Assembly: GCA_037013495.1 (NCBI GenBank)
Contig: CM072809.1
Span: 3,805,001 to 3,869,000 of the forward strand
Source of the DNA: Hippophae tibetana
Lineage: Eukaryota; Streptophyta; Magnoliopsida; Rosales; Elaeagnaceae
Length of the DNA: 64,000 bases
Direction: 5' to 3'
Under the pieces are notes generated by a model. It was given only the letters and a program-made list of their open reading frames with translations, was not told where the DNA came from and ran no database searches. Positions 48,945-60,903 of the stretch are shown here, in pieces (within the stretch, counting starts at the first letter, position 1; each line of letters opens with the position of its first letter). The translations under genes and the position numbers were made by a program.

Positions 48945-51690
48945 AATTTGGAAATCTATTGTTGAAGTTCTATATATATAATAACACAGTCTTCTGTATA
49001 TACCAAAAATTATAATTTTGTTTGTCTCTATCATTCTATCAAACATTTAAATAAATGTTCTGCTATCCACGTATGTACTGGAATGAATAGAGACACTTAA
49101 CATTACATAGTTTTTTTTTCTCCATTATAGTATGTTGTGTCTATTATGTAAATATTTTTTTAAGTGACATAGGGTAAGTGATTTTTAGGACTCATTATTA
49201 AATTAGATAATATTTAATATTAGATAAGTTAAAATAATTATATTTAAATTTAAAGTATGTAAAAATAAACTACAAATTCATTTAATATTAAATTACTTTA
49301 AATTTAATATCCTTCAACGTTATTAAAAATCTTAAAAATTACTAGTGATATGGCACTTAAAATAACATGGACATAAGAAACACTACATAGTGAAAAAGCT
49401 ATATAATGTTAAGTAAATTTTTAATAGAAAAAATTAGTAAGTTTAATATAAATAATATTTTTTTTATTTACATGTTCTAAGTGGTGTAATTTTTTTCTTT
49501 TTTCAATTGATAAAATTTATTTTGGGATACAAAATCACAAACTATTCTAAAATACAGAAGGGTGATTAGAACCTACCTCACTAACAAGATATGAGACACT
49601 ACTTTTATAATAAACTACTGTGTGGGTGGGCATGCTAGGAGAGTATTATCAGTAATTCAACAAATGCTACTTACAATTCCAAATCGAGTCAAGTTCAATT
49701 TCAGTTAAAATAAATAAATAATGAGAAAACGCAATTGAAAAAAAAAAGGATTTTTTTTTTTCTTTTAGAAGGAGTAGAAGGAGGAGCCTTTAATCAAAAG
49801 GAGAAAATAATCTAGTTCCTTCACTTAGGTTAATTCAGGGACTAGGGCTAGTTCCTATTTTTTTATTTAGATAGCTTATATGATAAAAAAAACCATCTAG
49901 GATAATACATACTATAATCAATGACTCAAAATTGTCTTAGTTTTTTTTATCCAGGGTATAAAATGACAAAATTATCCTTAGAAATTATGTAAAAAATAGA
50001 ATGGAAAATTCTCAAATAAAACATATTTATTGTTCATTTTTGTAAATTTTAAAATCATTTACAAAATATATTTACCAAAACCTTAATAGCATGTCATATT
50101 TACTTTAATTTAGTTTTTAATTTTTTCATTTAAAAAAAATTATATACTCATTTTGTTACTTAAAATTTTGAATGCATGTATATATATAATAATAATAATA
50201 ATAAAATATTTTTTAAAATATTATTGAGTATTCTTCTAATAAAATATTTTTAAATACATGTTGATTCAATATATACTTCATGCAAAAAAATTTTAAAAAA
50301 AACTTATGTTATTTAAACATGTATTTTCGAGTGAAAGTATAATTATTATTAAATGAAATGAATAAATGAATCTGTCTTACTAAAACAACTATTCGTGATG
50401 TAACGAACTAACGGTTGAGTAATATATAGATGAATTGCATTTTAAGTAATTTTAAAAAAAAAAAACATTTTAAGTAATATATACAAAAACTTGTATATAA
50501 TATGATATATTTATTAGCATGAGATAGTTTGTTGAAAATAATACTTAAAAAAAGGATAGAAAATGAAAATAATTGATTGATTTTCAATAATGTTTATTGT
50601 TATATGGATATTTTCTTTTAATTTAAATCTAAAAATCTAAATTATAGTGAATTTTTTTATTTTTAAAAAGAAATTAACTTAAAGTGAGGCTTAAAAAAAG
50701 GTAACTAAAGGTATATTTATAAAAAAAAAATTGACTCGGGTATACTTCATGCCATTGTATACTCTATTTTTTTAATAATGCATTATATACTCTATTGAGT
50801 TGTGTAAATGTATTTTCGGAAAGGAAAATTCTTTTTGCATCCATTACTTTTTCTTCCTCATTATTTTCCACTTAAAATTAAATCAAATGATTTATTAAGT
50901 ACAATGAGAACAATTTGATTTGTCGTGAGTCCTATATATAACATCAAATAATAAATAAATATCTTCATACAAAATAATAGATACTATTATTCAAATAAAT
51001 AATGATGTATGTTGAAAATAAACAACAACATAATAATTAAAGATATAGAGAAATAAATGAAGTGGTTGAAAGTTGTAAAAAATAGAAGTGTGTAGATAAT
51101 ATTTGTGTGGCTAGTATTATTTCTTAGTTTTATATTTGTATGATGTAGATTATATGTCGAGAACTATAAATAACCTACCTTACATTTGGTTTAATCATTC
51201 CATCAAAAAACAAATAAATCTTTATATTTTTAGTTTGAATGTGAGTTGAAAATTTTCTCTTTAAGTGTTTGTATTTCTTTTCAATTTGTGAGTTGACTTT
51301 GAAAAGTGTTATAGTAAGTATAATACAAATAGTTTGTTTAATTGTTTTGATCTAATATTAGTAAATTTAGAATTATATATTCTAAATTTTTCTCAACAAT
51401 GTATACTTGTTGACTTATAAAATTATAATTATTTAAAACATATGATTAATATACATAAAGTATAAATTTTAATAATATATATTCAATAATTATTTAATAC
51501 ATAAGCTATAGTAAATTCATTACATTATGATATTATATATAATGCATTATATACTCTATTATTAAAAAATATATATATTCCAGGGTATTCCCCCAATTCC
51601 TTGATGCTCTCATGTACGTATTTAGTACTTTGATCATAAATGCCTATTTTTGAAATATACTCAAAATATTATCTTTTTATTTTTTTATTG
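48945..51690. other. Intergenic, AT-rich
   Basis: No gene seen. Simple repeats: (AAT)n at about 50187-50204. The stretch 49550-49860 is somewhat more balanced (AAGGAGTAGAAGGAGGAGCC) but has no coding pattern. Confidence 0.5.
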
Positions 51691-53355
51691 GATACTAGTG
51701 TTATTAATAAGAAATTATGATGATAATAAGATAGAAAAAAATAAATAATAATTTTTTGAATTTTTTGATGATCGACGTGTTAACATCTTAAACTTATATA
51801 AACACAACAAATTTATCACAAAACAAACTAAAGTAATTTAAATATTCATTAAAAATACTTTTAAAAAAAGTAAAAAATGCTTTAAGCATGCGATAGATAC
51901 TCAATATGCTTGGAAAGGTGTCTTATATGAGATTTCTTTTAAGAAATTAGAGTCAATCGGTCTAAAATAAATCTTTATTTACTTTAAGAATTATTAGTCT
52001 TATTTTTTAAACTTTAAGTTACTTTAATTTTATCTATCCATTTTGATATTACTATGAGAAGCCTAAGGTCTACTTTTTAATGTTTTATTGATTCTCTTAT
52101 ATATGCCCTTATAAATATTCTTTTGTTAGAAAATTAGAAAGAATGTTAGATTCTCTCCAAATAAATTCGACTTCGAAATCAAATACAAAAAATATTGCTT
52201 AACATCTAGCAAAGATTTACTTAGATGCTAAGTTTTTGATGTTCTTTTTAAGAACTTCTTTGAACGACTTACACTCTATTTTTAATAAGAATTTTTCGTT
52301 AAAGAAGTCATCTTAAAATTTATAAATGCTAAAAACTATTGTCAATATTTTCTTTTTAATGGTAGAATAGTATTTTAGGTGGCTTTCATACTTAAGAAGT
52401 GAGGTACACTGAGGTTTCTTTTATACCCAATTTTTGCTTTAAGATTCCCATATCCAGGCATCTATCTTCACCATTTTTAATGCATCAAGATCTGTAAAGA
52501 TAAGTATGATAATTCTTTTGCTTGAAGCTTTATTTTTTTAATCTAGTATGTTGGACTCTATTTTAAGTTAACAATTTTATTTATGAGATATAGAATAAGA
52601 TTTTTTTTTTGGTAAAAACATTTAAATCTAAATTATTCATTTTGATAATGGTTCTTAAGTAATCATGTTCATAATGATCTTCACAACTCTCTTATTCTAG
52701 TTTCCCAAGATGACTCAGGAAGATAATCTTTATCTTTAATGTGGATGAAAAAAAATTAAAAAACAATTAAAATAGATTGGTTCAACGCTTAAAGATATTT
52801 CAACATATCCTAATAACGAGTATACAAATCTTTTATTTTTTTTATCTCATACACATAAAAGAACTAAATTGTTTAATCTTTTTACAGGAAGAGGATTCAT
52901 TTCTATCTTGATGAATCCCATGTATAAATAGTTGAATTTTTCTTTATATGAATCTATAAGATTTTAAGATAATAAATTTATATCTAGTTATTCTCCATAA
53001 GAGACAAAATCTTTATTATATAATCAAATTTAAAAAAAAATTATATTTATTATAAATTTAAGAAGTTTCTTACTAATTCTATCATCAAAAAAGATTAAAA
53101 AAAATGCTTACTGATACGAAGAAGGATTGTCAAACTTACTTGTGGCTACTCGACAAAGCCTCAGAACACTTCAAAATCTTTCTTAAATTTCGAGAATTGA
53201 GTTCAATCTTTTATATATTTCTATTATTTAATCCTCTATTAATTGACTTTGATATCAAACAGTCTTAGAATCTATTAGAAAATTATAATAATAAAAAGAT
53301 AGAAAGAATTAAAAAATAATTTTATTAATATTGACGGAATGAACTTATATAATGT
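51691..53355 (-). mobile_element. Possible decayed LTR element
   Basis: Two related segments about 1.57 kb apart. 51691-51802: GATACTAGTG, then AAATTATGATGATAATAAGATAGAAA..., then ACTTATATAA. 53251-53352: GATATCAAAC, then AAATTATAATAATAAAAAGATAGAAA..., then ACTTATATAA. In both, a degraded initiator-Met primer-binding-like GATAC or GATATC precedes the shared segment, as in a minus-strand LTR. The DNA between is more balanced than its surroundings but I could not recognise element proteins. Low certainty. Confidence 0.35.
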
Positions 53356-54382
53356 TTTTTTACCAATTTATTAGAAACATTAAATGAATAATTTTACCTT
53401 TAAAAATGACATGTACTTGATACATATAAAAAAAATTCCTATTAATTATAAAACATGGTTTAAATTTTTTAAATTAGGTACCAATTAATGTAAATAAATA
53501 TAAAAAATATCAAAATAATAATACAAGTATTTTAAATTTTACAAATATAATGCATATTTCCTAAAATGAAGATAGAGTTTCTAAAAACTTTAACATTATT
53601 AACTTCCAGTGTGCTGGCCGGTGTAAAACTCTTTTTGGTAATAAGGATCCTAATTCTACAATTTTTATACACATTTGGTTGAGAAATTAAATTATATTTT
53701 AAAGTATAAAAATAATGTAGTTATAGAGAAATTTATTACGATTGAAGGTGGGTTTAAATTATACTTAATATTTAATTTGATTTATCTGAATTTTTAATTA
53801 TAAAATTATATGTTTTATTTTTTCTTTCATCTCAAACTAAAAATAATATATTTTTTAATTTTAAATGTAATAAAAATATAAAAATAAACTAAATATTTTA
53901 TTAAAATATTTATAATTAATTTATTCTAATTATATTATATAACTTGTTAGAAACAATGTAATAATTAATTATAATATAATTTAATAAAATATAATTATAT
54001 TTAATTTATTTAATAACGTATATCAAACATACATTAAGTATTATATCAATGCATCTTGAGAAGATAAGCATAATTCTATAAAAGGAATATGGCAAAGTTT
54101 CTAAAATCAATGTTGCTAATGAATTGAATAATTAAAATAAAGTTACTTTTAAAATTTAACATTTGTAAATAATTTCTAAAATCAAGGAATACGAAATCTC
54201 ATATTCATGGTTGGATCGAAAAATTCAAAAATCGGATATGAATCATTAAATTTATAGACTTGAATCATTGCCCTGCGGATACTGACCCAAGAAATAATAT
54301 CCAATTCAGTCTAATGCCACCGCGCCGAAGAAGTCATAATGAATTTGAAAAATTGCATTTTATGAACTCATGCTCCACTTAC
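53356..54382. other. Intergenic, AT-rich
   Basis: No gene recognised. A small balanced patch at 54230-54350 carries no open frame of note. Confidence 0.5.
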
Positions 54383-54799
54383 TGCTACTAAAAAAAAAAT
54401 ATTTAAGTCGCGTTTAAATTCAGTTTTTGAAAAAAAATCGATTTATAATGAATTTAAAATCGATTCGGTGTAAAACCAACGCTACGTACTATTTTTTCAA
54501 TTAAAAAATTGATAAAGTAAATACAATTAAAATTAATTATTATTTTATTTAATTCTTTAGAATTTAAGTTGAATAAAAGTATTATAATTTTTCCTTTTTT
54601 TTAGACAATTAGTTTTAAAAATTATATAATTTTGTTTATTTATTTGGATATTTAAATTTATCAATATATCTTTACTTAATTTTGTGTATATATTTTAATT
54701 AAATATTATTATAAAGTAATTATTTTTTTCTATTTCTATAGTACGTATATGCATATAATCTAAATAAAATAATAATTGACAAAAAAATTAAATTGCGTA

Positions 54800-54834
54800 G
54801 ATAGCGTCGGTTGACGTGGCGAACCGACGCTATC
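54800..54834. repeat. Perfect 13-bp hairpin, loop GACGTGGCG
   Basis: GATAGCGTCGGTT (54800-54812) is the exact reverse complement of AACCGACGCTATC (54822-54834). GCGTCGGTT-type palindromes are common near CACTA ends in plants, where subterminal repeats serve as transposase-binding sites. Confidence 0.9.
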
Positions 54835-55546
54835 CACCAAATATATACAAATTCGGCTCATTTTTTACGTAGAACCCCAATTTCTTCATTTCTGTTTTTT
54901 TCATTTTCTCCTAAAATCGAGCTACACCTACCTTTTTTCTCAATTTTCGGTTATCTTCGACTACAATTTGCAACATTGTTTTGTGAGTTATATTCCTCTT
55001 TTCATTATCTTTCATATCTACTATTTTTTTGAGCGAAATACTAAAAAAAATTATACCCATTTTTTGTATAAATTTTTTATTTATGTATGTTTTTTATTTT
55101 GCTTGTTATTATGTTTGACTTATTTTATGTGAAAATAATATCTAAAATGTTGTGAGTTTGATGGATTATATATATTTACTATGCGTGGATAAATTTATTT
55201 ATATATTATAAATAATTATATTTTATTAATTAGAATTTTGCAGCTTATTATTCAGTTTGTTTTATTTTTTTTGTATAAATTTTTGATTTAGGTATATTTC
55301 TTATTTTACTTGTTATTATGTTTGACTTATTTGAGGTGGAAATAATATCTGAAATGTTGTGGGTTTACTGTGTGTGGATAAAATTATTTATATATAAATC
55401 ATTATATTTTATTAAGTAGTGAATAGAGGAAAAATAATATATTTTTTTAAATTTGTTATAAATTATATTAGTATAAGAGTTATACGTGCTATCTATTGAC
55501 TCTTAAAAAAATTATAAATATATATTTATAAACTCAATAATTTAAA

Positions 55547-55548
55547 TA

Positions 55549-55575
<27 letters not shown>
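55547..55575. repeat. (TA)n microsatellite
   Basis: TA dinucleotide run inside the CACTA-like element. Another TA run lies at 56794-56818, also in that element. Confidence 0.9.
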
Positions 55576-55581
<6 letters not shown>

Positions 55582-56969
55582 AATCAAATAATAACTAAAA
55601 ATTAAGTAGTATTACTATTTTTATTTATATATGCTACTTATGTGTTAAAATGTTAAATACGTTACTATAGTAGTCCCTGTATACTTCTATAAAATGTTAT
55701 ATACGTATAATTAATATTACTTTTTAATTATGATATAGTAACATGCTTAGAAATTAGAATCAATCAAAGTGATTTGTTTTTATATATTCATGCTCGCATG
55801 TTGCTTATTTTTTAATTTGTATAGAAATGGTTTTGTAAAATGATTAAAATGATAATTGTTTTGAAATTATGTATGTTTTGATATATATTCTAATAATTAG
55901 AAAATTTATATATAATAATACTTGAAATATATTCATTGGATACATAATTAAGTAATATGTTTAATTAATGTCATTAATAGAAAATGGACAAATCTTGGAT
56001 GTCAAAGTGTAGAATTGAGCAAGACTATATTTTTAGAGTTGAAAGTTTCATGAAATTTGCTTGTAAAAATAGTAATACTGGAGTTTTTAATGCTATAATG
56101 AGCTCTAAATATGAAATTATTTGGAATTTATGTTAGTATTTTAATGTTATAATGAACTCTAAATATGAAATCAGGTATACGTAACTCCGATTTGTTTATT
56201 GGTTTGTATGAGTTTTGGTGCCCATGAACGTGTTCCATATGTTTAAAGGCACCAAAACTCACATAAGCCAAGTAAGAAATCAGAGTTACACTTGATTTCA
56301 TATTTATAGTTCATTATAGCATTAAAAAAATACTAGCAGAGATTTCAAATAATTTCATATTTATAGACAAATGATTAATAAAATGTTAATACGAGTTCGT
56401 CGAAGGGTTATATCACTCGGATGTCCCTATGATAGTCTCTTTTTGATAGTAATATTTATAATGATTTAATTTCTTCATTCGTATGTCTCTTAAGTTTAGA
56501 CTGCTTGTTTGATAGATGTTTACGTGTTCATGTATGTAGGGGAATATGAATTGTTATATAGATCAGTTATTTTTTTGTCTAATTTTCTTGTCATAATGCT
56601 TGTGATTAGGTCAATCAAGATTTTAAGCAAACTAAGCTTACTGGCATCCGATTACACTTTGACGATATTATTTTATTTGTAATTTAAGTTAATTATATGT
56701 ATTGTATATACATTATATGTTTTTGTAATAAATTTAATTCTCAAGTAATTTAATATATTTAAATTTTTAATTATTTATATTTTAGTTTTTATGTTATATA
56801 TATATATATATATATATTGAATAATATGAAAAATGAGAATAAAAATATAAAAAAATTATAAAATATATGGGTAAAGTCGGTTCAACTAATAAACCGAATT
56901 TACATTTTAAATCGTTTAATTTAAAATTAGTTCAACGAATAGATTTTAATGATTATTTTCATAGTAGTG

Positions 56970-57337
56970 AATGATTCGATCTCTTAAACATGAATAACAT
57001 GGCCTATTTATTGATTAAAACGAAGTAAATTGTGTTTCACAGCAAAAAGAGCATTAGAATTTAGAAGCTGTAGATTCCACCCAAAAGCTTTATGCCTTTT
57101 GTGTAGTTTTGTAGAGCAGAGTAATTAACAAATTCTATGCTGGTCAATATCGACACTCTCTTTTACTAATAAATTGGAAGTTAATTTCACAGGAAAAAAA
57201 AAGTGTTCGACTTTACTCCAAATGAATTTATTTTTCAATAAGGATTCCATGGGTCTACTATCTCTTTGTTCATAAATGTTGGTGCTGATAATTTCTTCAT
57301 GAATGTAAGTTGAAATGATAATTAAGATAACATCACT

Positions 57338-57379
<42 letters not shown>

Positions 57380-58913
57380 AAATATATGCTAATTATAAAT
57401 GTACATATCAATTTTTTATTAGATATAATTAAGTAGATTTTATTATAATTATCTATACAAATATATCACATTATTTATAACTTATCATAAATTGGTATTA
57501 AATAGAATTTTTTTATTCAAATAATGATTAGATAAAAAAATATGTTTTTTTCTTTTCTGTGTACTTTTTACTTAACATATATTAAATAGATTTTTTTATT
57601 CAAATAATCAACAGTGTTTTTTTTTTCTTTTTTTACTTGACTTTATCTTTATAATAGGGTATTAAAATATTTATATAACAACACCTAAAAGAATCAATTA
57701 TTGGGGCAAAAAATTGTAACAAAGTCGCGGAGAAAATGACAAAAATGAGAAGAAAATGAAAGGAAAATCACCTCAAGTTAACGAAAACAGTCATATCAAC
57801 GAATGAAAAGCAATTCTATTTCTATATAATACAAGTGAGTTTTGTTTTCTTCCAATTTTTGTTATCAGATTGACCAAGTGAAGTTGAAAACTATATGAAC
57901 ATGTTTTAGTTTCTTTTGCCCTATTAAGAACGTGTCAGATTTTTTATTCTATTAAGTGTGAATTTTAGTTGAATTAAAAAAGATAATTATTATGAATAGT
58001 TTTTGATATATGTAGGTGATTTTAAATTCAACTAAAAAAGCCTATAATGTTTACCTACGTAAGAGGTGTACGAACTTATTAGGGATTTTTTTTAAGTTTA
58101 CAAGTATTTATTTTATGTGTGTGATGTAAGAAGTGAGATTAATAAAAATTAATTCATGTAAGTCATGGTGTGGAGATAAGATTTTTTTTTTTTTTTTTAA
58201 GTTTACATAATTAATATTTGATTCCCAGAGTTGTCAGTTTGGTTACGAACTGATAATACTATAAAATTATTATAAATATTTCAATAAAATAATTTATATT
58301 TAGATAATTTTTTAATATAAAATTTATTTAAATTAAGATTTAAGTTTTTTTTATTTTTGTTATATTTAAAAATAAAACATATTATTTTTAATTTAAGATG
58401 AAATAAAAAATTAAGATATATAATTTTATAATTATAAATTCAGAGAAAAGTTATAGTAATAATTTTTTAATGCTATTTTTATATTATAAACTTATCACTT
58501 TACTTAGGTTTTTAAGGAGCTAATCAGACATTTGTTCGATGTACGCACTGACCCATTGACTTGTTCAGAATAATCGAAATTCCAATAATTAATGATGAGT
58601 GTTGTGTAATTAGACTTTTCAACTTCATAACACAAAAAGAACGGCTGAAGATAAGCCAAAAGAGCATTTTGCTCTCAGTTACCCCAATTGATGGACCATT
58701 GATAGTGGAAGACTGGAGCGCAAGTAGGCTTCGCAGATTTTTTTTTATTATTATTCACTAGTAAATGTAGTCCTACATTAGGCCATTTGCATCACAAGTT
58801 CGTATAATAAACAGACAAGTATCATAAGACTTATTAAATCTAAAAAAAATCGATATTCCAGTACTTCAAAAGTTAAAAAGAAAGCCACAAAAAAAAATAT
58901 ATATATATATATA
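56970..58913. other. Intergenic, AT-rich
   Basis: No gene recognised. A (TA)n microsatellite of about 34 bp lies at 57344-57377 and another at about 58898-58913, directly abutting the TRIM candidate. The frame 58561-58761 has no recognisable domain. Confidence 0.55.
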
Positions 58914-59309
58914 TGTCACAGTTTAAGTGACTACTTCGTGTTTTACACAACAGCCAAGCAAGCTGCTATATCTCATGCCTCTCGACTAGAGCAACTTGAT
59001 ACGGTGGCTAGCCTCTTTCATCAGGACGTGTCAAAATAAGAGCCAACGTTTCGTCACAAGATCATACTGTGAGAATCCCTGATCACGTTTTCGATTGTTT
59101 AATTATAACTTTTTTGTCTAACAAGCTCTGATACCCTAATTAATGTCCCAGTTTAAGTGATCGTTAAAAATAACCTCATAACATATTTTACGCAACAGCC
59201 AAGCAGGTTGTTATGTATTGTGCCACTCGATTATAACAACTCGATATAGTGGTTAGTCGCTTCTATTTTGTCACAGGATTACACTGTGATAACCACTTAT
59301 CACGTTTTT
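58914..59309 (-). mobile_element. TRIM-like miniature LTR element (about 400 bp)
   Basis: Two imperfect direct repeats, 58914-59091 and 59144-59309, share TGTC(A/C)CAGTTTAAGTGA, ACACAACAGCCAAGCA, TCGAYTA..GCAACT.GATA..GTGG..AG and CACTGTGA...ATCACGTTTT. The left edge of each (TGTC) reads ...GACA, an LTR-type CA end, on the minus strand. Between them, 59125-59135 is GCTCTGATACC, exactly the reverse complement of the initiator-Met primer-binding core GGTATCAGAGC, nine bases from the right repeat. A minus-strand purine run (ACAAAAAAG, about 59109-59117) may be the polypurine tract. LTR - PBS - PPT - LTR with no coding space is the TRIM layout. Terminal bases are approximate. A diverged tandem repeat is the alternative. 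Confidence 0.6.
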
Positions 59310-59772
59310 TAATAATATTTTAGAATTATTTAAAAAAAAACATTAAATCCAGCTTAATTATCCAAGTGGATGACAATTAATTTCAGAGGATTGATCGATA
59401 ATTGTTTCTGTTAATGTATTTCTTACCATGACAATACTAAAAAAAAATTACGTAAATATTTTTATGTGTTATAAGACAACACTAATTGGTTCTGAAACAA
59501 AACTAAAATATGGCTAACCGGGTAAAATTGCATCCTAGTTGTTACTCGAAATAGCTGAGATAGCTTTTAAAAACAGAAGGTTAACCAAAAATGTAGGCGT
59601 GTGCATTTTCACAATTATAATGAGAACTTAAATTTAAGAAAGAAAAATACAAACACTGTGTATCAAAACTCCACTAGGAATATACTAACCGGTCCAAAAC
59701 TAAGTTTAAGAAGATTTATTTTTATGATATCTCTTCTTCAGAAATACACTTGAATTCTTTTGAGACTGAAAA
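59310..59772. other. 3' region of CRF
   Basis: Contains the 3'UTR of the minus-strand CRF gene and AT-rich DNA up to the TRIM-like element. No other feature seen. Confidence 0.5.
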
Positions 59773-60711
59773 TCACTGTATAACAATAGAATCCCCAGCT
59801 TCATCTCTAAAGTAGTTCTCCACATCCCATTTTAAATAACGGAAGTCTCCATTAAAATAAGCCCAAATATCATCAAAATCATCCTTTATTACATTTCCTG
59901 GCACGCTCATTTCATCAAAGAATATCGGAGTTGGAGGACTTTCAGAATCAAAACCCATAAATTCAGTAATAAACTCTGAATCCCATAACCAAGAATCATC
60001 GTCATGTAAATTCCCCTCTTCTTTAATATCTTCCCCTGTTTCTGGTTTCCACTCATCCTCTGTTTTAGGCTCCACAGGTTGAAACATGAGAACAGAGATG
60101 GGTGAGGCCAAACTCTCAGACTCTTTCCCAGATTCATAATCGGTTATTTCCAAGTCCAATTTCACGTCATCAACTGAAGCACAAATAGACTCGGAATCAT
60201 ACCCACAAGGATCTAAGAAATTAGTAAGAGCCTCAGATCCTCTAATGTCGATAGCAGCTCTGTCATAAACCAAAGCAGCCTCCTCTGCTGTGTCAAAAGT
60301 CCCAAGCCAACGCCTTTTTCGCAGAAAGGGGTCTCTAATTTCAGCTGCCCATTTTCCCCATGGCCTTTGTCTAACACCTCTGAATTTCTTGCCCTTTGGA
60401 AAATAATCTTCAATTGATCTTACTTTCTTTATATTCCTCTCTGTTTTCTGGTGCTTTGATGTTGTTTTTGGCTTGTTTTGTCTTCCTCTGGAACGATCTT
60501 CGATTCTAACTTCGTTGATCAGTCTCTTCACTCGATAATTGGAACCGAGTTCTTCTTCATCACTAGACGAGTCTGTAGCGTCTTTGTCCTTCACATAAAT
60601 CCGAACCACCTTTGGTGTTACGCAGTTTGAAGAGTTTTCTTTACCCACCATTTTGGTAATAATTGTTTTGTTCTCTTTATAATGGATTAGATTTCCATCC
60701 ATTAACTCCAT
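59773..60711 (-). CDS. CRF: Cytokinin response factor (AP2/ERF group VI), 312 aa
   Basis: Single exon; ATG at 60711 gives [10 protein letters not shown]. In order: CRF domain [20 protein letters not shown] (about 32-51), the mark of the CRF clade and used for partner binding; basic stretch (about 58-97); [15 protein letters not shown] linker; one AP2/ERF DNA-binding domain (about 109-166) with YRG-side [18 protein letters not shown] and RAYD-side [20 protein letters not shown], including the Ala/Asp pair of ERF-type (GCC-box) binders; SPISVL (203-208), the SP-S/T-VL-like motif of CRF1-6; then an acidic C-terminus ([25 protein letters not shown]) suited to activation. CRFs move to the nucleus after cytokinin perception and share targets with type-B response regulators. 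Order beside GBF suggests the CRF5/CRF6 branch. Intact. Confidence 0.94.
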   Translation of the reverse strand: MELMDGNLIHYKENKTIITKMVGKENSSNCVTPKVVRIYVKDKDATDSSSDEEELGSNYRVKRLINEVRIEDRSRGRQNKPKTTSKHQKTERNIKKVRSIEDYFPKGKKFRGVRQRPWGKWAAEIRDPFLRKRRWLGTFDTAEEAALVYDRAAIDIRGSEALTNFLDPCGYDSESICASVDDVKLDLEITDYESGKESESLASPISVLMFQPVEPKTEDEWKPETGEDIKEEGNLHDDDSWLWDSEFITEFMGFDSESPPTPIFFDEMSVPGNVIKDDFDDIWAYFNGDFRYLKWDVENYFRDEAGDSIVIQ

Positions 60712-60889
60712 GGCTGTTCAATTCCGATGTTTTGAAAGGAAAAATATGAGCTTTAGGAGAAAATAATCATTTATTTATAAGAACGGTAACGAAAGAAGAG
60801 AGTTAAGATGGAGCAAAAACAGAGAAAGTTACAAAAAGGTCAGGAGTTGTAGACAATACAGACGATAGAGCGGTCATAATTGCTATAGG

Positions 60890-60903
60890 AGTATATATAT
60901 AAA
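60890..60903 (-). promoter_or_regulatory. TATA box of CRF
   Basis: On the minus strand, CATTTATATATATACTCC about 180 bases upstream of the ATG, giving a leader of about 150 bases. Assigned by motif and position. Confidence 0.5.

Larger units (their letters stand above)
54383..56969 (+). mobile_element. Non-autonomous CACTA-like element
   Basis: The right end is TAGTAGTG at 56962-56969. The left end is probably the degenerate TGCTACTAAAAAA at 54383, with two mismatches to CACTACTA. Both ends carry similar inverted subterminal motifs around ATTTAAAATCGATTCGG (54455-54475) and its counterpart near 56880-56925. Inside are a perfect 13-bp hairpin (54800-54834), a CT-rich leader-like segment (54860-55000), and a TTTTTTGAGCGAAATACT segment shared with 32.80 kb. 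Near-repeats at 55060-55165 and 55270-55385 (TATGTTTGACTTATTT...GAAATGTTGTG) show internal duplication. No transposase reading frame seen; no matching target duplication found. Confidence 0.5.
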
